Shown here: piece by piece, positions 36,020 to 43,722 of the stretch
Layout: each line of letters starts with the position of its first letter
Numbering within the stretch: position 1 is the stretch's first letter
NCBI GenBank assembly: GCA_017860295.1
Contig: JAFNAS010000013.1
Location: 23,539 to 87,538, forward strand
Length of the DNA stretch: 64,000 nt
Source of the DNA: Bacteroidota bacterium
Lineage (GTDB): Bacteria; Bacteroidota; Bacteroidia; Bacteroidales; Paludibacteraceae
Direction: 5' to 3'
Position numbers and translations under genes: made by a program
Notes under the pieces: model-generated
The model's input: only the letters and a program-made list of their open reading frames with translations
Databases searched by the model: none
Told to the model about the DNA's origin: nothing

Positions 36020-37000
36020 ATGGCGACGGTGACTGTTTGCTTTCAGGGTTCCCCAAAATCAGCAATGCATGGCATGGCCACACGATACGCTGCGCTAATC
36101 GTGCGGCAGCCGAGGTATCCTGAAAAGACTCACAAGGATAATATTTACACGAGTGATATTGTAGATGAGGGAGAATCTTATTGGAAAGGAATTGATGATC
36201 TTTTCAAAACAAGGCTAAAATGCGCTAACGTATATTATGCAGATGGACAAATGAGTATTACAACGTCCAACCATAATTGGGATAATAATGTTGAAAAATC
36301 GATGGCGAAATTTTATTGTAGCGCTAAAGGAGTAATTGATCTTGTTCCTTCCTCTTGGCAAGAGGCCGGTCTTAAGTACGGATCAAATATAATAGAATTG
36401 ATGCCCATAGTGGGAGCTTCTATTGAAATTCCACTGGTGCTAACCGATGTGGTTTGTAATAATTCGCCACATCTAAACACGGAATCCAACATTGATGGCT
36501 TTAATACTCGGCGACAGGCTGGTGCCAATAGTGCGGGAACTGCATTTTTGAAGAAATTGATGGCAAATCCTAACATTGCCAAAAACAGTGATGGCTTTAT
36601 TACCGACACCCTCGACATTGTTTGTCACAGCATGGGGTATGCTTACGCGCTGGGAATGATTGATTATTTAAAAGGGAAGGTTACCTTTGGACGGCTTTAT
36701 ATCATTGCCCCCGAAAATGCAGGTGTAGGTGGTACGGATTGGACACAGTTCTCCGAAGTTTGGCAATACGGAAGCGATGAAAACAAAGATCCTATTAGCA
36801 AACAAGATGGAATTGCACCACAGGTGCCTTGTCCGGGTATTCCTAATTTACCTACGAATAAAGGTGGCCGTGCCTACATTCCTCAGAATGGCACAGTAAA
36901 AAGAGGTTTTTATAGTTCGCATTCGATCGGAAATTATAAATGGATATTTGATATTAAACCAACAGATCAAAAACCAGAAGGATATGTTAAATCGAGGTAA
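36020..37000 (+). CDS. Lipase-like alpha/beta-hydrolase, toxin candidate; 5' end derived from a repeat
   Basis: The frame encodes 326 aa, but roughly the first 32 codons lie within a repeated element (family A with its flank), so the native start has been lost or lies further in. The body has LDIVCHSMGYAYALG, a nucleophile-elbow pattern with Ser204 (first Gly replaced by Cys), followed by a strand RLYIIAPENAG. H301 is a possible catalytic His. There is no signal peptide. The next gene overlaps it and encodes a lipoprotein, the arrangement of lipase effectors with immunity lipoproteins. Function is inferred; family not recognised with certainty. Confidence 0.55.
   Translation: MATVTVCFQGSPKSAMHGMATRYAALIVRQPRYPEKTHKDNIYTSDIVDEGESYWKGIDDLFKTRLKCANVYYADGQMSITTSNHNWDNNVEKSMAKFYCSAKGVIDLVPSSWQEAGLKYGSNIIELMPIVGASIEIPLVLTDVVCNNSPHLNTESNIDGFNTRRQAGANSAGTAFLKKLMANPNIAKNSDGFITDTLDIVCHSMGYAYALGMIDYLKGKVTFGRLYIIAPENAGVGGTDWTQFSEVWQYGSDENKDPISKQDGIAPQVPCPGIPNLPTNKGGRAYIPQNGTVKRGFYSSHSIGNYKWIFDIKPTDQKPEGYVKSR
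36077..36107 (+). repeat. REP-like palindrome, family A, copy 1
   Basis: A 31-bp imperfect palindrome with arms CACACGAT and ATCGTGCGG. The + orientation copy matches 39730-39760 except for one base in the loop. It lies inside the 5' end of the following ORF. Confidence 0.8.
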
Positions 37001-37685
37001 AGTATTAATGTTGATTCTTATAATTTTATTAGGTTCATGTCATGACTCTAATGAAAATCAGTATAAAAAATTATTTCAATTGAAGGAATACCAAATAAGT
37101 ATGCAAGTAAATAGCAAAGAAACTTATTTTAAAATTTATCATTCAATAGTTGATAGTATTTCAAGTTGGAAAAAGAATGGATTATATAGTTGGCATAATT
37201 TTGAAATCAATACCAATTCAAAAATTGATTCATTGTTGTGTTTTAATAAGATAGGTGATAAGTTAGTTACAAGTACTTTAGAACGTAATAAAGACAATGT
37301 TATTGATGGATTGACATTTCTTTATGGAGTTAAGATCAGAGAAAAATGGTTTTTCTTCGAAGGAGCGCATATTGTTCTTCCCCGTAAAAATTATACGAAA
37401 GACATCCACACGCCCTTGCCTTTTGCCAAACTGCATGAAATTGCCATGAAGGAGGTATTCAGCGGGTATCTGATAGAAAAGAAAATAAAAAAAGATATGG
37501 GGTGGTGGAAAAACATCTTTGCCCCGGAGTATAATTATTCTTATGAGATTAATGATAAATGGTTTGATGATCATTTTAAAACCAGTTGGGGATATTATAA
37601 GAATGACAAATTTATAACTCCATCAACTCAGAGAGAATGGGATAGTTTATATATAGATAAGGCGTTATCGGTGTGGAGAAAATAA
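36984..37685 (+). CDS. Lipoprotein overlapping the lipase-like gene (possible immunity protein)
   Basis: A 233-aa protein from ATG 36984, overlapping the preceding gene by 17 bp. The signal peptide MLNRGKVLMLILIILLGSC has a lipobox with Cys19. The mature part is rich in Lys, Trp and Tyr (WWKNIFAPEYNYSYEIN) with no recognised domain. AT content is high. The overlap implies coupled translation, and an exported lipoprotein partner fits a periplasmic immunity role, but this is inference only. Confidence 0.6.
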   Translation: MLNRGKVLMLILIILLGSCHDSNENQYKKLFQLKEYQISMQVNSKETYFKIYHSIVDSISSWKKNGLYSWHNFEINTNSKIDSLLCFNKIGDKLVTSTLERNKDNVIDGLTFLYGVKIREKWFFFEGAHIVLPRKNYTKDIHTPLPFAKLHEIAMKEVFSGYLIEKKIKKDMGWWKNIFAPEYNYSYEINDKWFDDHFKTSWGYYKNDKFITPSTQREWDSLYIDKALSVWRK

Positions 37686-37717
37686 CTCCCGCATTCTATG
37701 ATAAAAAGCAAGACTTT

Positions 37718-37800
37718 CCCGTCCCGTCGGATTTGCAATCCGACGACGGAATGGAGTATAGGGATATGTTATCCCGAAAACACGAAACACGATAGAATAC
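37718..37800 (+). repeat. REP-like element family B, copy 1
   Basis: An 83-bp element with a perfect 8-bp hairpin GTCGGATT-tgc-AATCCGAC followed by a conserved tail to 37800. It ends one base before the start codon of the degraded transposase gene. Copy 2 (38926-39029) is identical apart from a 21-bp insertion in the hairpin. Confidence 0.85.
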
Positions 37801-37801
37801 A

Positions 37802-38344
37802 ATGAACATTCAACATAGAATTAACGGAAAGGTTTATTTTGTCACAACAACCGTTGTTGACTGGATGGATATTTTTACAAGACCTGTGTATAAGCATGTC
37901 ATACTGGAATCATAGATCTACTGCATCGAGAACAAAGGAATGGAGATATACGCGTGGGTACTAATGACCAATCATTTGCATTGTCTCATTGGTGTTACCG
38001 GATAACACTCAGTATCCGACATCATGCGGGATCTCAAGAAGTATACCAGCAAGAAATTAATACACACGATACAGCATGAGCCAACCGAAAGCCGCCGGGA
38101 ATGGATGCTTGATAAATTTGAATTTAGCGGTCGCAATGATAAAAAAATAAAGAATTGTAGATTCTGGCAAGAGGGAACAGACATACAAGAAGTATTTCTA
38201 AATGATTATTTCGAACAAAAAATGGAGTATATACACAACAACCCGGTAAAAGCGGAAATCGTAACATTGCCTCATGAGTACCGCTACAGTTCGGCTATTG
38301 ACTATGCCGGAGGCAAAGGACTTATCCCGGTAGTAGTGGTATGA
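37802..38344 (+). pseudogene. REP-associated tyrosine transposase (RAYT), nonsense-degraded
   Basis: One uninterrupted frame of 181 codons matches Y1-type REP-associated transposases from MNIQHRINGKVYFVTTTVVDW to YSSAIDYAGGKG, but carries two in-frame stops: TAG at 37913-37915 and TAA at 38003-38005. The HUH motif is recognisable as MTNHLHCLIG, and the family blocks FWQEGTDIQE and KMEYIHNNPVKAE are intact. No frameshift is needed. It is bracketed by family B palindromes, B1 upstream and an inverted B3 downstream. Confidence 0.85.
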
Positions 38345-38349
38345 ATTTA

Positions 38350-38410
38350 TCGGATTGCAAATCCTTATACCCGGTTCCGTCGTCGGATTGCAAATCCGAC
38401 GGGACGGGGA
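38350..38410 (-). repeat. REP-like element family B, inverted copy 3
   Basis: Contains the same palindromic core in opposite orientation (TCGTCGGATTGCAAATCCGA at about 38379-38398 followed by CGGGACGGGG), preceded by a half copy at 38350-38364. It directly follows the stop of the degraded RAYT gene, completing an inverted pair with copy 1. Confidence 0.8.
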
Positions 38411-38543
38411 AGGAACAACAATATGGAGAGGACAAACTGCTGACAACAAATGGGGTATTGGAGGAGGAACTCAGATACAAGTGGATAATTTTACGAAAAT
38501 TGAAGGAAACAGAGATTGGTTCCAATCTTTAGAAGATTTATAA
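38411..38543 (+). pseudogene. C-terminal remnant of a polymorphic toxin (TNT-like)
   Basis: A short open stretch reads EGTTIWRGQTADNKWGIGGG then TQIQVDNFTKIEGNRDWFQSLEDL and stops three bases before the next gene. The pattern GT-x-x-RGxxA...WGxGGGTQ resembles the ending of TNT/DUF4237-type NAD-glycohydrolase toxin domains carried by Rhs and related proteins. Everything upstream has been replaced by the family B repeat. Assignment is by resemblance only. Confidence 0.4.
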
Positions 38544-38546
38544 GCT

Positions 38547-38912
38547 ATGATACAAGTAATTATTGATGATTATAATAAATTAAAAATAAATTCTCATAAA
38601 ATCACATTTCCCAAGAGGATAAGACAATTTGTAATTTATAATGAATTTGTTGTGATATTAGTAGAATCTAAAAAAAATGACCCTGAATATGGAGTTGATT
38701 TATCTGGGGGAAATATTTTTTTCGCTAATGATAAAGGAATTTTTTGGCAATATCCAACACCCGGCTTTATGTCAAATATTTGGAAAATCAACGAAAATAT
38801 ATTGGGCATGTATGATGGACAATCGGATCTGTGGTTAGATGTCAATAAGAAAGAAATTGTCAGAGCAATTTGGAATCCGTGGGGTTTTGATAATCCGGAA
38901 AAGTATAAATAA
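38547..38912 (+). CDS. Small cytoplasmic protein, immunity-like
   Basis: A 121-aa protein starting MIQVIIDDYNKLKINSHKI, with repeated strand patterns around IFFANDKGIFWQYPTPGF and LGMYDGQSDLWLDVNKKEIV. There is no signal peptide or membrane segment. The look, size and position three bases behind a toxin-tail remnant fit an immunity protein of a polymorphic toxin system. No named family is recognised. Confidence 0.55.
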   Translation: MIQVIIDDYNKLKINSHKITFPKRIRQFVIYNEFVVILVESKKNDPEYGVDLSGGNIFFANDKGIFWQYPTPGFMSNIWKINENILGMYDGQSDLWLDVNKKEIVRAIWNPWGFDNPEKYK

Positions 38913-38925
38913 TATAGGGGTAGCT

Positions 38926-39029
38926 CCCGTCCCGTCGGATTTAGCTATCGCTGATTGTTAATTGCAATCCGACGACGGAATGGAGTATAGGGATATGTTA
39001 TCCCGAAAACACGAAACACGATAGAATAC
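38926..39029 (+). repeat. REP-like element family B, copy 2
   Basis: Same as copy 1 but with 21 extra bases inside the hairpin region (about 38943-38963), a segment containing TAGCTATCGCTGATT that resembles a core shared with other intergenic repeats of the window. It precedes a family A palindrome and the intact transposase gene. Confidence 0.85.
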
Positions 39030-39036
39030 CTCGGTT

Positions 39037-39067
39037 GCCGCACGATTAGCGCAGCGTATCGTGTGGC
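39037..39067 (-). repeat. REP-like palindrome, family A, inverted copy 2
   Basis: The exact reverse complement of copy 1 (36077-36107). It lies 43 bp upstream of the intact RAYT start. Confidence 0.85.
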
Positions 39068-39110
39068 CAAACCATACGGTAGAGCAACCTTAAAAGTAAA
39101 AAGCATACCA

Positions 39111-39665
39111 ATGAGTCGTAATTACAAATTTTACAATCCCAAAGGAGTCTATTTCATCAGTTTTGCTGTGGTGGGATGGTTAGATGTTTTTACGCGCAAC
39201 GAGTACAAAAATATTGTTATAGATAGTCTTGCCTATTGCCAAAAGAACAAAGGATTGGAAATATTTGCATGGTGCATTATGACAAATCATGTGCATCTTA
39301 TTTTTAGAAGTATTGGAGAGCGGGCTCCTGAAGGCATTGTGGGCGATTTCAAGCGATTTACAAGTAAAGCTATTGTCAAGACCATAACAGATAATCAACA
39401 AGAGAGTAGGAAAGAGTTTTTACTGAATGAATTTGAAAAGGCCGCACAAGCATCTTCCAATGTCATGAAGTATCAATTTTGGAGGCATGACAATAAACCG
39501 ATAGAATTATGGAGCAATAAGGTTATTGCTGAAAAAATCAACTATATCCACAATAATCCGGTAGAAGAAGGGTATGTTTTCAGACCCGAAGATTATTTAT
39601 ATAGTAGTGCTGTCGATTATGCCGGAGGCAAAGGTATACTGGATGATGTAATAGTAACCAAGTAA
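39111..39665 (+). CDS. REP-associated tyrosine transposase (RAYT, Y1 HUH family)
   Basis: A 184-aa intact transposase-like endonuclease of the IS200/IS605-related RAYT group, which acts on REP palindromes as single-stranded DNA. The HUH histidines are H60 and H62 in IMTNHVHLIFRS. Downstream blocks YQFWRHDNKPIELW and KINYIHNNPVEEGYVFRPEDY are typical of Bacteroidota members. The ATG at 39111 is chosen; the open frame upstream from GTG 39063 runs through the palindrome. Family A palindromes flank it in inverted orientation (39037-39067 and 39730-39760). Confidence 0.9.
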   Translation: MSRNYKFYNPKGVYFISFAVVGWLDVFTRNEYKNIVIDSLAYCQKNKGLEIFAWCIMTNHVHLIFRSIGERAPEGIVGDFKRFTSKAIVKTITDNQQESRKEFLLNEFEKAAQASSNVMKYQFWRHDNKPIELWSNKVIAEKINYIHNNPVEEGYVFRPEDYLYSSAVDYAGGKGILDDVIVTK

Positions 39666-39675
39666 TAAAAGTCTG

Positions 39676-39842
39676 ATGGTTACCATTAGTTTTGCTTTCG
39701 GGTTTCCAAAATCAGCAATGTATGGCATGGCCACACGATACGCTACGCTAATCGTGCGGCAGCAGAGGTTGGAGCATGGTGACGGTGATTGTTTGCTCGC
39801 GGGGTTCTATAGTCACACGCTGCGCTGCACTAATTGTGTGGT
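39676..39842 (+). repeat. Family A REP block downstream of RAYT (copy 3 plus a degenerate copy)
   Basis: Copy 3 lies at 39730-39760 in + orientation. Its left flank (39676-39729) resembles 36020-36076, including the words AAATCAGCAATG and ATGGCATGGCC. A degenerate palindrome CACACGCTGCGCTG...TAATTGTGTGG follows at 39814-39841. An ORF can be drawn through it but is only the repeat being read. To 40041 no gene is seen. Confidence 0.8.
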
Positions 39843-40041
39843 AGCAGGGGAACCCATGCGGTGAAGAAAAAATACTGGAATCGCTAAAGAGCTAAAGCAA
39901 GATATTCCGTTATTCAAATAGCCAGAAGATAGCAAGGCACATCATTCAAATATTCGGATATGTTACTATTTTCTATAGCATATACAAATGTTTATTTCAT
40001 AAAAAAGACGTTAGCCGCAACCCAGTAAGATCGCAGATTGT

Positions 40042-42021
40042 ATGCATAAATATGATTTAAATAGAGTCGAATACTACTCAAAAGAAGATATGGCAGGTGG
40101 ATATCATTTGTCAAAGGGTGAACATATTTTGAGAAATGAGACCAAGTCAAATTATGAAGATATTAATGACGTATTAGAACTTTACAACATTAGAAAATAC
40201 CTTGATAATGAATTGTATTTAAAAAATTGGTCTCAAGAAGACATTAATGGTTTCAAACAAAAAGCAATCGAGTATGGCAAGATCGTAGGTCAATTCATGG
40301 CAAAGATAAATGATAGTAATATAATCTTTTATTATGAACAACTTTTACATGGATATCTCAATTCATTCTGGGAGCTATTGGATAATCAAAAAATATTTAA
40401 GCACATATCCGCAGAGAACTTCAAATTAATATTAAAAGATAGTCCACATGAAATAATAAATATATTAAATTATAAAGAGTTGGTTAATCATTATAATACT
40501 GAACTAAGAGAATTATTGCTTACATATGAATATAGTGCAGAAATACTTCTTTCAATTTATGAAGTGAAAGATGACTTAAATAGAAACAAAGAAAGCTATT
40601 TACCTCAGAGTTTAACGATAAAAGATAAGGAAGAGATTGTTTCAAAATATATTGACAAAGAAGACAGCAACTTAAATTATTTACGTTTAATAAAACACGC
40701 AAGAAATAAAGATAACTTTAAAATATCTGATAAAACTCGATTAAAAGCAAAAAGAAAAGAAAGAAAAGAAACAGATAAAATATTTCAAGAGAAAAAGAAT
40801 ATAACTATCCAGACACATGGTGTGTCAGTAAGTTTTCCTAAGAACCAAGAAAAAATCAAAACGGGTCATAGAGATGGATTAGTTGCAAATTATTCATACA
40901 GCCTAGATTATATTAAAAAAAATAATGACAGTCATACATTATTTTTGAATTTTATATTTCTTTTTGAATATCTAGACCATCAGTTTCGGATTGATTTAGT
41001 GCATAAAGAAAATCAGATGGGGGTTATGGAAAGAGTTATGGGAATTCGCTCAGAAAATGAATATAAACAAAGTATTGCTTTTAATATAAGAGAAATGACT
41101 TCTCATGCTCAGATTGTTGCTTATAGCTCAATAATTAATGGCATAGAATTATCCTTAGAGAATATTTTGCAAGAAGTATATACGTCAATATTTCATAATG
41201 AATATGGATTTGCGAATAATGCAAGACTTTTAATGCCTTCTGCAAATGTTTCTAGCTTTGAAAAAGTTCGGATTTTAGCTCCCGAATTTGAATCTGTTCT
41301 AAAACAATATAAACTATTTGTTGAAGATGGTATGATTGATTTTGAATTATTGCAAATGACTTCAACTCCATGCGCAATTAAGAATATTCCAAGTTTGAAT
41401 CAGAACAAATATATTTATTTAAATCAGGAAAATAAGGAATTAATTGGTTGTTCTAATTTGTTTTTTTCTGACCAAACTTTGCTTGCTTACGTTGAACCAT
41501 TTAAAGAAAAGCAATATCACAACTTTTTTGATTTGCTTGCAAATGAAGAAGTAAACTATAATAAATATGAGGATCATCAAAAGCCCCAAATAAATTACCT
41601 AATTGATAAAGGATTTCTGCACCTAGACAAACATAATTATATCCAGTTTACAAACATACTAAGAGTATTGATTCTGAAAGATTTATATGAAAATGAAGTG
41701 GCTTCCTTTTATTATTATCAGTCAGATGCTCAGAAAGAAGCTATTGAAATGGGAAACCAAAACATGATTTTTTTTGAAAGTTCACTGTTCTCTCGTCCAG
41801 AACAAAGCTATTTCAATTTTTATTTGAATAAAAGTGAGTTTACAAATGGAATAGATTTGAGAAATAGTTACTTACATGGGACACAGGCAAATCCAGAAGA
41901 AATAGCACAGCATGAGTCTGCATATTACACTTATCTAAAATTGTTAACTTTAGTTTTATTGAAAATTGAAGATGATTTATTGATTAAAAAAGTTACTGAT
42001 AAAATAAAGGATGGCTGCTAA
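40042..42021 (+). CDS. Large lone protein with C-terminal HEPN-type RNase motif (candidate defence gene)
   Basis: A 659-aa AT-rich gene with no partner gene. No N-terminal family is recognised; the first 240 residues look helical and are followed by a Lys-rich stretch (KAKRKERKETDK). Residues about 540-580 (KPQINYLIDKGFLHLDKH) resemble a winged helix. Near the C-terminus DLRNSYLHGT gives R607-x4-H612, the catalytic RX4-6H motif of HEPN ribonucleases, in a helical context (YYTYLKLLTLVLLKIED). Many HEPN proteins act in phage defence or toxin-antitoxin systems. Single-gene abortive infection is the working idea. No signal peptide or membrane segment. Confidence 0.6.
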   Translation: MHKYDLNRVEYYSKEDMAGGYHLSKGEHILRNETKSNYEDINDVLELYNIRKYLDNELYLKNWSQEDINGFKQKAIEYGKIVGQFMAKINDSNIIFYYEQLLHGYLNSFWELLDNQKIFKHISAENFKLILKDSPHEIINILNYKELVNHYNTELRELLLTYEYSAEILLSIYEVKDDLNRNKESYLPQSLTIKDKEEIVSKYIDKEDSNLNYLRLIKHARNKDNFKISDKTRLKAKRKERKETDKIFQEKKNITIQTHGVSVSFPKNQEKIKTGHRDGLVANYSYSLDYIKKNNDSHTLFLNFIFLFEYLDHQFRIDLVHKENQMGVMERVMGIRSENEYKQSIAFNIREMTSHAQIVAYSSIINGIELSLENILQEVYTSIFHNEYGFANNARLLMPSANVSSFEKVRILAPEFESVLKQYKLFVEDGMIDFELLQMTSTPCAIKNIPSLNQNKYIYLNQENKELIGCSNLFFSDQTLLAYVEPFKEKQYHNFFDLLANEEVNYNKYEDHQKPQINYLIDKGFLHLDKHNYIQFTNILRVLILKDLYENEVASFYYYQSDAQKEAIEMGNQNMIFFESSLFSRPEQSYFNFYLNKSEFTNGIDLRNSYLHGTQANPEEIAQHESAYYTYLKLLTLVLLKIEDDLLIKKVTDKIKDGC

Positions 42022-42036
42022 TACCTTTGCTGGCCC

Positions 42037-42103
42037 CTCCGCTGGCGCAGGTCTCCTGACCTGTGCCCCCGTTGCCGCACGATTAGCGTAGCGTATCGTG
42101 TGG
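42037..42103 (-). repeat. Family C and family A palindromes after the HEPN gene
   Basis: CTCCGCTGGCGCAGGTC-TCCT-GACCTGTGCC (about 42037-42066) is a variant of the family C hairpin found repeatedly beyond 61 kb. It is followed at 42074-42103 by an inverted family A palindrome. They close off the island on the right of the HEPN gene. Confidence 0.75.
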
Positions 42104-42176
42104 TGGCCGAGCAGGCAGAATCAAAATCAACCCTGTAAATTGCAGGGAAAAAATCAACAAATAAAATGGAAGACAG

Positions 42177-42584
42177 ATGAAAATAAAACAGTTGGCAACA
42201 CTCTTTCTATTTAGCCTTATTTTGAGTGTAACATTCATGTCATGTAAAAAGAATGAGGGAATAGCCATAAATCAATTGGTTGGCAAATGGTATATCTATA
42301 ACGACGACCCAAATTTGTCGGTTGATGGTTCGGTAACCTATCTGTTTAATGCTGACAAAACCTGTATTATCCATAGTACTGATTTTTTGTCGGGTCACGA
42401 TACGATCATTAGCAGGACTTATGTCGTTGGTTCTGAAAATACAGTAGTAACGCTCTTCAATAAGGAGGGTAAATATACCGAGCAGTATACTATACGTAAA
42501 CTGACATCCAAAGAGATGATATGGGAGAATGCCTCTTCAACCGATGGACATTCGGACCAAAAGCTACGAAGGGCAAATGATTAA
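42177..42584 (+). CDS. Small lipocalin-like lipoprotein
   Basis: A 135-aa lipoprotein with signal MKIKQLATLFLFSLILSVTFMSC and lipobox Cys. The mature part, LVGKWYIYNDDPN followed by repeated short strands (TYLFNADKTCIIHS, ENTVVTLFNKEGK), resembles the lipocalin-like single-domain lipoproteins common in Bacteroidota. Function unknown. It stands alone among repeats. Confidence 0.7.
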   Translation: MKIKQLATLFLFSLILSVTFMSCKKNEGIAINQLVGKWYIYNDDPNLSVDGSVTYLFNADKTCIIHSTDFLSGHDTIISRTYVVGSENTVVTLFNKEGKYTEQYTIRKLTSKEMIWENASSTDGHSDQKLRRAND

Positions 42585-42938
42585 GACTGTTTGATGCCTG
42601 AGGGCGGTAGTATCGAGCGATAAAAACAGAGAGAAGAGAAAAATTAAATTTTGGTGTAGTAAAGCGTTGGTTTTTATGTGTGTGCAATGGTATGGCACGG
42701 AATTGGAATGGAAAAATGTACTATTGTAGAGACGTGGCATGCCGCGTCTCTATGGGAATAATCCGTACTGTTATCTCGTTTAGTAGGCAGATGCGTCCCG
42801 TGGAAATCGAAGATCAGTGAAGCTAATTGCCATCCAATGCTAGCAGAGAGTATAAGTAGTTGCGATCCGGTGAAGGAGAACGCCGGGCAATGATACAGTA
42901 AAAGACGGGTTACGATAACCCGAATCAATAATCTAAAT
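42585..42938. repeat. Spacer with a TAGAGACG palindrome
   Basis: No gene in 354 bp. A 26-bp palindrome at 42727-42752, TAGAGACGtGGCATGCCgCGTCTCTA, has arms of eight bases and a central GGCATGCC. At 42813-42827 ATCAGTGAAGCTAAT matches the core motif of other intergenic repeats. CCCGT-type REP remnants follow. Confidence 0.6.
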
Positions 42939-43547
42939 ATGAAAAAGTGGTTTTTGATGTTGGTATGCGGTGTGTCCGCATGCGTGACGTCGAATTCACA
43001 GAATTCGTGTGTCCAAATCGGGCCGTTAATCAATTATGGTCTAACGACACTGCACACGTCGCAGGTAGGTACCGGCGTAAACATAACGTTTGCCCAGAAG
43101 TGTAATGACCTGCTGTCGGTATACGAGGATGCCCTGCTCATGTTGCCTGGTGCCAAGACGGAACAATTCAGCAACTATTCGTATGGCGCCTGGAATGCAC
43201 AAGCCGGTGTGGGATTCAACGTGAATCTTATCCGAAACGAAGACGAAGCACGGCTCTACACGATTCTGGGAGGCACTTACAACTACACAAAATCCATTTT
43301 TATCAACTCTGCTCAGGGAACATATACCGGAGGAGATGAATCGCATACGCAAGGAAGCAGCTTTTACCCCGGCATGGTGGCCGGCATCGGTTCCCGCTTC
43401 AATTGGGGGCGCAACCGGGCCATCGCACTGGAACTAAAATACAATCTGGTGTTTAACGATTATTTCGACGCTATAAAGGCTTCGGATGGCAAACACAACG
43501 ATACCTTCGTTTGTCTTTGCTTCAAAATTGAACTGCCAATGAACTAA
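42939..43547 (+). CDS. Outer-membrane beta-barrel-like protein
   Basis: A 202-aa exported protein. The signal sequence is MKKWFLMLVCGVSACVTSNSQ. The remainder alternates hydrophobic and polar residues as in small barrels (INYGLTTLHTSQVGTGVNITF, YSYGAWNAQAGVGFNVNLI, RAIALELKYNLVFND). It resembles small Bacteroidota outer-membrane proteins, but no specific family is identified. Single gene between repeats. Confidence 0.6.
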   Translation: MKKWFLMLVCGVSACVTSNSQNSCVQIGPLINYGLTTLHTSQVGTGVNITFAQKCNDLLSVYEDALLMLPGAKTEQFSNYSYGAWNAQAGVGFNVNLIRNEDEARLYTILGGTYNYTKSIFINSAQGTYTGGDESHTQGSSFYPGMVAGIGSRFNWGRNRAIALELKYNLVFNDYFDAIKASDGKHNDTFVCLCFKIELPMN

Positions 43548-43561
43548 AACAAGCAAATTAT

Positions 43562-43620
43562 CCCGTCCCGTAGAAATCAACGGTGAATGAACCGAATTTT
43601 CATCCGACGGGGCAATGGAA
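43562..43620 (+). repeat. Degenerate family B-type REP
   Basis: CCCGTCCCGTAGAAATCA ... TTTTCATCCGACGGGGCAATGG keeps the ends of the family B element (CCCGTC and GACGGGG) with a diverged middle. It lies between the barrel gene and the SDR gene. Confidence 0.5.
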
Positions 43621-43722
43621 TAGGGCGATCTGTTTTCGGGCGGGAGTTGATGGCGCTTAAGAGCGCTGCGTCGCTCATTCTTGTCAGTAACGGTATGAAT
43701 AATTGACCTAAATCAAACGACG

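Noticed and set aside
39676..39864. 62-codon + ORF
   Set aside because: Consists of the family A repeat and its flanks.
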